In this document: positions 51,601-60,600 of the stretch, in pieces
Layout: every line of letters begins with the position of its first letter
Numbering within the stretch: the first letter of the stretch is position 1
NCBI GenBank assembly: GCA_002633005.1
Contig: NMRA01000709.1
Location: forward strand, 119,380 to 183,379
DNA from: Phoronis australis
Lineage: Eukaryota; Phoronida; Phoronidae
Reading direction: 5' to 3'
Length of the DNA: 64,000 nt
Notes under the pieces: generated by a model
Told to the model about the DNA's origin: nothing
Database searches by the model: none
The model's input: the letters and a program-made list of their open reading frames with translations, nothing else
Position numbers and translations under genes: made by a program

Positions 51601-54600
51601 CAATCAATAGGGGAATTTTTTAGGCCTCTTTGGGGGGAATTTCACAAGATTTTTCAATATTTTTGAGAGGGGAATAGCGCTGATATTCGGCCCCAAAATC
51701 GAGAGATTGAGAGGCCTCTCCATTTGGAAAGAAAAATCTGTCATGTTTCAACCCGTAGTCAAGGAGTGTACTACTACAGGAGAGTTCGCTCTGCCATTTT
51801 ACCATTCGCCGCAATGGTTACCGGTCGAAAAACTAGTGCCCCAAGCAGTGAATAATCAACACTTAGTTAGGAGCGCAGTCCGATCAATGTAAACACTGAT
51901 AAATTCATACTTTAATGACATTCAACGTGCAATAAAACTACTGTTTGATTGCAAATGGTTAGAATACATAAACTAACATCCACTTACAATAGAATGAGAA
52001 AGAAAATGTGTATTTTAATCAATATTGAAGTGTATTTGTTTTTATTCTCTTGAAGCTCCCTTCAAAATCCATCATGGTTTTGTTTCATGTTTGAGTTCTT
52101 AACACGGCAATTATCGTTCCATAACAGTTCATACCTCCATGGACTACTTAATTTGAATGATTGCTCCTGGGGGTTCAGATGGGAATTCCTCCCTGGTGCC
52201 AGCTAAGGGGGTACCAGGCAAAAACCAGGTGGGTGCCAAATGGGTGTTGACACCCTCCCAGGTGGGTTACATGGTAGGAGTGCTAAACAGGTAAAAACCA
52301 ATGGGTATGTATGCCACATGGGTGTTGAGCCTCTCCCATCGTCACACATTTTGGTTGCTCCCCTGACCATGGACAAACATGTTGCTCCCAGTTCACTGCT
52401 GGTTTCATCTCCTCCCAACAATTTCGCATGTGTTCCCTATTCAATGCACCAGGCTACTAGCAATGCAGACAATTGATTTGTACAGTGGGTGTTACACAAG
52501 TGAGAAAAAGAAAGCTAGGCAATTCATCACTATCACAAAATCGTAATACAATTTTAGAACATTCCATTGTTTCTTAGACATGCCAGTATAGGGCTCAATC
52601 CCACTCTCCCACTCACCAACAGTTACAAGTCAATTGCTAATCTGTAGAATAGCTCACAACTTACAAAATGAAGTAACATTGCGTATACCGTATTCGCCGT
52701 AATAACCGCCCATGCCCATATAAGCGCCCCCCACACGTTCTCAGACTTTGCTGAAATAAGCGCCCAGTCTATGAATGTGTACATGCGAACAATGACGTAC
52801 CTTCAGTCCTAAAACTCGGCAACAGTAACGTCTTCAATTTATCAAAAAAGTTTTGCACGGTTCTTCTAGACTACCAACGGCACTGCTACGTTTGTATTTA
52901 GCCATGACTATACACTTCAAAGTAACACAGCGCTTCAAAAAGGAACGCAATAGCGTTGCTACTTTCGCGACAACTGTGTTCCACTATGGTCTGACCTTTC
53001 AGTAGACACATCGACTGTCTCATGAATAAAAATAACTCGGTGTTGAACGCACGTGGCCAGAAAGCGCGCGCTACATATATGAACCTAGCTGTCATCAAAG
53101 ACATTAGTCGGGAACTATCCATTCATGAAACGGGTAGCATAGCATCTGTAAGAAATGAATATTGGCCCTAATTTCGAACAATGTTTAATACTATAAAACA
53201 TGTTTGCGTTATTTTTTAGATGGATTGTTTAATTAACCATAATTGGTGTTTTTAAGCCGAATATCCAATAAAATGACAACTGACAGTGAATGCTTACACC
53301 GAAAAATAACTGTCAGATAGTTACGTACGCATCTAGCTACACGGCGACTAATATGGGCCTTACCGAAACAAATGTCGAACGTTTTTAGCACGAGACCGGC
53401 AAGTGCTGAATGAAACACGCTCTGGTTTAGGCCTACTGCTTGTGCAAATTCCTTTAGACGCAATGCACATCTAGCTCATTAGATTGCGTGGCTCTGGCCA
53501 AAAGACGGCCTCTGCTTTGGCAAATGAACTCTGGTTACACGCACGCGCTCGCTTACTCGCAGACGAACTTCAAAACAAATGTCACGTCACAACAACATGT
53601 GTGTTCGTTCAGACATTTTTCTCGCCGTGTTGCCGATCATACATGTACATGTAGATGGCACGATGTTGCGCAGATTTGTACTTAAAACTGCCGTAAATCC
53701 AGACTCCACGGGAACTTAAAAAAAGTTTTAGGGACGCTACTTAGAAAACTTAATGAGGAGTTAGGTAATTTGCTTGAGTCGAAACTATTTTTATTCAAAC
53801 ATTGAAGTCGCTATATCGAATATGGGGATTTTGAGGCAGTCAGTCGGCGAGTTTTTGCCCTAGGATTTCAGCACAATTTTCTGTAAAATGATCGTAATTT
53901 AGCTGCAAAGTTTGATAGCAATGCACCACAGTTTTGTTGGAAGTCTTTCATAGATTACAGATACGTCACAGAACGTAAATTTGATGAATATTAGCTTCCG
54001 ATTTCACCCGTTTCGGAAATCTGGTTTCAACCGCCTTGGGTTATAACAAGCGCCCTCCTGAACCGAACTTTTCTAAGCGCCCTGGGCGGTTATTACGACG
54101 AATACGGCATCATCACTCATAACTAGTCAAAGTTCAAAATATGACAAAAAATAAGAGGTACTGAACTGCAATCAAAATATTCACTACCCACATGGCTTCA
54201 TACAAAATTGAATTAAAAAGACTTGGTTGATAAAACCAAAATTTTATGTTATATACCCACTGTTCCCATTATCAATAACAGTAAAAATTTCAGGTCAGTT
54301 AAAGCCAGACCACAAGATCGTATCTGATACCTAGCCACAACTGGAGCTTAAATTAATCACAATTTCCAAAGATGTACAAAATAGGCAACACATATACCAA
54401 CCAATACAACAAAAAAATCTGACCAACCTTGTCACTCTATTAGTTCACTAGTAAACAACATCACTCGCTAAAGAAGTGCGTTGTAAATAAAGCTGAAATC
54501 TAATTTACTCACAGAGGTGTTTGTCATCGAGAAGCAAAATGATACGGATAGCTTGGGTTTAACAAAATTTCAGCCCACCACGCAGACTCTGAATGATACA

Positions 54601-57600
54601 TCAGTTTCACTTTGACTCTCTCCAAATCACAGGCTAACCATTCATAAAATGTTTCATTCTGATCAAATAAAAATAAATAATAAAATACGAAAACCAGATT
54701 TTGACTAATTGTCCTTTCTACACGTGATGTTCCAGTACTTGCTTTGTGAGACGATAATCTGAAATGCAAAAAGCCTAATCCAGAGCTGTAATATAATTTC
54801 CGGAGAACTTTTTGACCCTGACATCTTCATTTTTGGTGGATTCGGGACATCAAATATTGTTCAGGCACTGCAGTCAATACCAGCTTGTTCTTCATTCATG
54901 AACATGGACTCCTCGAAGTGATGAGAGCATAACTTGCAGTTCTTGGACAAATAGGCTGCATCTCTAATCATAAAGTCAGCTCCCAGCGCTTGCACCTGAA
55001 CAGAAATCAGTCACTGAGAAACTCAGGAACAAACCTCATACTCACTAGGTTCACAGAAGACTAACATTGTCCCATTTTTATGTGAAATATAGGCAGGTTG
55101 CAAAGGACATCCTGCCTATTTTGAAAGCAAATAAGGTTGTTGTGTCAATCTCCACTGATTAAACATTGCGCATGATTACAAAGTTGAAAACTTGCCAAGA
55201 TACGAAACATTGTTTTTCGAGTTTATGTTTGCCAGGTAGGCCTATCTATTTTACCCCCCAAAAAACGGCTCGCATAGGTTGGAATTTCCCAGTGGCAGGT
55301 ACAAGACTTCTATAATCTCAGCTGGCATTTCCAAATTTCAGGTCGCCTATGCAACCTGCAGTTCATTATGCCGAGCGCGGAGTCTCGGTTTCAAAACACT
55401 GATTCGGAAAGGACGCGTTGCTGGTTGAAGCTCTTCACTAATTTAGTCGTATAGCCGCGCAAAGCACAGATGCCGGTTACCCGAAGAATTGGGGCTACAT
55501 CTACGAAATGTTTTTTACCGACGCAGATACGTGTACGAACTGGTAATTTTTTCCGCGGACTCTACGAGACTCATCCCCAGTTATTGTGTTAGTAATTTTA
55601 AAATAAAATCCTAAGCAAATGCTTGATTTTGAGTAATGCCTTTGCAGTAACTTTTGATTGACGACAAGCTCATGTCCGCTTACCCCCGATTCTCATCTTC
55701 TTTGCTTGGCATGTTTCCCGCAATTGGAAGTGGGCAATGCCGGGCGGTCGAGATTTAACAGCTAGCCGCACAACCATATGTTTAAAATGGGACACGGAGT
55801 CTAATCTAATCTAATCTCCAACATAAACATTAAAAGCACAAAAAACACCTGAATTTGTTTTTCAAACTTTTATTACATCATTGATTTTAAAACTGGTCTT
55901 TGACTCGGAACTCGACAGCTAGCACCATAAATTTGATGTCTGCTGTCATCTGTGCAACACGTGAAGCTCGCACGCGCGCACTTCTAAAGTGTCATCTTGT
56001 GAGAATAGTTGCAATCCAAGTTATTATTACTGGTTGTCTGCGCACTACAGCTCTGATAAGATCGCAGGAAGGCACAGAGCTATTACTCACCAATTTTGTA
56101 AATTTGATTGTGATTGACTAATCTGTGGGCAACCGAACATTTCTTGGGATCGCCCGCTGTTATGACACTTTTAGCGACATTTGGCGACTTGACGATATAG
56201 CTCTTTGAGAAGTTCTACGCATTCCCAGTACATGTGTCGTGTTGTACTCTGATCATGAGGTAAGATTAACCGCCCAGGGTGGATGTCTGTTGTAATAAGC
56301 GCCCATGTTCAGTTAACCGCCCACCCTGGATTTCTTGAAATTTTACGTTTAAGCACCCATGTCTGGTTAACCGACCACCCCCGATTTTTTGGGTTTGTCA
56401 ATTTAACTACCCAGGGCGTTAACCCGAACGTTTGCTGTACTTAGCCAATTACAGTCCCTCTAGTATGTCGACCGTTTTCATTTCATTGCGTCATATATTC
56501 CCTACAGTTACAGACAATGGTTCCGATAGTTCTTCCTACAGATCTCTGCTGATGGACGTCACACACGTCTGCTAAAATTTAAGGCATGAACAGTTGCCAG
56601 TTTACTAAAGTCTCATTATGTGTACAGAAATGTTGTTGAAGAATAACAGTGACTACCTGAAGAGGGCAAAACATTACACTCACAATAAAATATGGAAACA
56701 CCAAACAAAAATCAAAGCAACACTAAACTGTTGCAATAACGCCTTAAACGCAAAAGTACTGACCGACTTGCATGAACGGAATCATTATGTTAGTTAGTTG
56801 AACATGTTAGTAGAACAAAACTGTCTCTATGAAATTTTAACAGATTAGAAGATGCACCATAGATTTCCGTATATAAGTTCAGCAGAATGTATGCCCAGTT
56901 TGCGTATGTCAGACGATTGACTGTCGGTTTGTTTAAAAGGTAGCTATGCATTGAGATTGTGCGTAGATGGAGAGTGAATAATCAAATCCAGTAATTAATT
57001 TTTTACATGATCACCCCTAATTCGACAAATGAAACCTATTAATAATTAAGTAATCAACTATAACAAGTAACTACGCTAACGCCCTCTTTAAAGATTACTT
57101 TAATCAAACAACCTAAACAATCAAATGTCTTATCTGCTATCCAAGCTAGGACTCTCCACTTGTTGGATGTCTGTCCTGTTGGTGAATCTTCAAACTACAC
57201 ACACACTGTATAGCGACAGTGCACTTGCTGATCATCGTCTCTGGTTATGCAACACTGGCAGGCAATTTCTTCTACCCGCGATTCTTCTTGCTGGTCACAG
57301 TCTCTGGCTGATGACGCAACACTTCAGGTAGTACCTTACTACCCACAATGCAAGTGACAAGCTCTAAGTTAACTTCCTGTTCGTTAACCCTTGCGCTTGC
57401 CAAGATCCTTTCTAGAATCTTCCTCAAGATGGCTCTGTCGTACAATTGCTTCTGTACACTGTAGCAAGTCTTTATGCTTCAACTACTTTAGCGCATCTAA
57501 TTATCTTGTTGATTTCAGCCCATAATATAACATTCTACTTATTTAGTGATTGGCTAATAAAAACCACATGATCATATCCACTCGTATTATTGGCTGTTAC

Positions 57601-60600
57601 AATTTGTTCTCAGAATATTCTAGAATCTCTAGTGTACTGTGACCCCAGAACCCAAAGTTGTAAACACCATCTCAAAGTAGATTTTGACGTTAAAATACAT
57701 GTCAACAAGTCTGACCCCATGATTTAAAAGTACATATGCACAAATTTTGGGCAACTTAAAATGGATCTATTCTTACTAATTACTTAATCAATATTTATTC
57801 TGACAGCGTATCTTAGATTTTATCCCAAAAATATACCTGGGATGCATGTCTGAGAATAAAAATGCAGACTTGAAATCTAAAAATGATCCTGTTCTCATTA
57901 GGAAGGGCGAGCTACAGTATTTATACGTGTGTTCGTGTGTTCGTCATTGCTGAGTTTAGGCCCTGGTGTATTGTTACATCCGATGTTTTGTTTCCCAAAC
58001 TTATATATGGAAATCGCTGGTAGTACTTCCCAAAATTATTTACCCTTGCTGTAGGTAACGCATCACCTTGGGTGAAAAAGAACAATAATAATTAGCAACG
58101 TAACAGTCATCTCTTTCGAATCAGACAAACACAAAATTATATACACTTACAGCTGAAATACTCCTAAAACTTTCTTTAGTTAGTAACACAAAAAGCATGG
58201 TCTGTAGTTTAAGATCAATTTTCTTTTTTGTCTCAAAACTATCAACTGAATTATTTAGCAAGCCATAACGGCTGCACGAAGCTTTCAATCATTCGCCGGG
58301 GTGCAGGTAAGTGACAGCCAAACTTATTGTTCGACGATGGGGGCTGTAGACGGATAAGCATAAAATCTCCCGTGCATGATGCAGCCTCGGCGGGGCTCAC
58401 GCGGTGTGCGACTTAGTTATGTTCAGTTTGCTTTGTAACCAGCTCTACTTTGGCTCCATCTCATTCGGCTGCTGCTATTCATTATCTACACTTTTTTGAA
58501 CTCGCGATCCAATGGACAGACTTGGTTGTATTGTGCATGGGGGCCTATCCAAAATATTTCTCATCGCGTCGTAGGGAGTTTTTAGCCTCTGACAAGGGCA
58601 TTTGCAAAGGACAGGACATTTTAAAAATAAAAAGTTTCGTAAACACGCAAGTTGATGTCAGGCATGTACATTGTCATAGCCGGAAGTCGAACAACACAGT
58701 CTAATTAAACCAGAGCCCATGTCAGTCACGCTACAATGAAAAATTGCAACCTTCCGTGTACTTCTCATTTGTATTTTCATCAGAAATTTTCGTTATGCGG
58801 GACTCGGTGATTCTTTTCATAGATAAAGCGCCAAACACAAGATAAATGCAGGACAAACTCTGGATACAATCGAGTTACGGTTGTGACATCGTCAAGACGT
58901 AAAAATTACAGAACCCGTTATACCCATTCTCGGATTCAAGCCTTATTGAATGCTTTAGTGACACGAGAGTTGCATTTCTAAAATTTTCCTTGTCCGAAAT
59001 TCACGGTACAGAAATCCAATGTTGATGACAATGTTCGAAATTCGAGGATCATTGAAAAACAGTTTTTGGACCTTGTACGAATTTCGTGGACTATTAAAAA
59101 CTAATTTTGCAAATGTTTATTCTTGTCCCAAAATGGCAGGCTGTCCAAAAATGGCTCGACTTTACCGTAAGATACTCATTTTAAAAAAAATCGCCTTGTG
59201 CGTAAATGTCCGGCAGCCCGCCGTTGACTACCAATACATTGAGGTCGCTGGTAGTATGGCCTGGGAGGTTGAAATGTTCCCCAATGGGGACCACCCCGTT
59301 GTTGTGAAGGATCGTCTGCCTTTGGCCGTTCATTCTCGTGCGTAACGAGTTACATGTCTCCCCAAAATACCTCGCGTGGGGACATATACCACACCTAATA
59401 AGATACACAATGCCCGCACTTGAGCACTAGAATTAGTCCATGATCTCATATGAGGCACCATCGGGACTTACTGACTCCCCTGATATGTGAGTGCATGTCT
59501 GGCACCTGGGTTTGTCACATCTCACAGAGCCAACCTCTTGGTGATTTATGTTAATGAACCTGCTTCTTAAACTAGCATATTCCTAAGATTGGGAGGCTGT
59601 CTATAGGCTAGACGGGGCCTCACTGGGAAAACCCTAGTTAATTAAGTACTCGTCAAACAGTGGACTGAGTTCATCAAAAATCCTAGTCTGAGTTCTATTC
59701 ACACCAGGATGAAAAGTAGTGACAAAAGGTGGGATGCCGGACATTTACGCACATAGAAAATGCGAGGTCGAATGCATCGCCAAATTTAACACTCATGCCA
59801 GAGGCCTAAACATAGACATAGGGGTTCTGTCTCACTACAAGTCTGTAGTTAATAGATTTCAGTAGCTACGTATGTCTATGTTTGGGTCTCTCTCTCACTC
59901 TCTCGTCATATGTAGGCTTACCCCACTGGTAGTTAGTTGCTATGTCCGGTATTGTTCATATTGTTCACGTCTGTTGTATGTCACTATGTGGTCTCCTGTG
60001 CCGTTTTATTCTAGATCCATCTTCATTTACTCAGCAGTCTGTAGCACTTCCTTGACAAAGAGCGCATCGCTCGGAACGTGGGGATATTTTAATATATTTT
60101 AGTTCCGACGCTCGTTTTAAATTAGTTTTATTAGTTTTACTATTTTGTATTTTTATCCGTCAGTAACTGAACGGCATTTTAACATCTATTTGATTTCAAT
60201 GTGGCAGTTATTTAGTTTTAATGTGGTAGTTGTTGCTAAGCCTTCTGGAGTAAAGACATTGTAAATCTCCGGTTAATTGTTTGTCTTTTATCATTTCACA
60301 AGATCTTGGCCGTTTTGATCGGGATCGACTGGACAGAGATCGCTTCGAGCGGGATAGATATGAGAGAGATCGTGGCCGTCTTGACTGGGACAGACGAGAA
60401 CGGGATCGCCTGGACCGGGATCGAGCAGATCCGGATCGGCGGGGCCGCGACAGAGATAGAGACCGATATGAGTTTGATAGGGACCGTGATCATGACAGAG
60501 GAGTGGGTCGGGGGCGTGAACCTGAAAAGGACAGGTTAGTGTTATTCTGAGCAATGTGAACTGGATATTTGTTTATTCTCAAAATTTGTTGATGGATGTA

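Noticed and set aside
57125-57331. 68-codon hydrophobic frame that could pass for a signal peptide
   Set aside because: No splice context, homology or conservation visible; chance is enough.
60291-60554. Long frames on the opposite strand and other frames of the DR-repeat exon
   Set aside because: They are by-products of the repetitive coding sequence; only the + frame fits splice phases.
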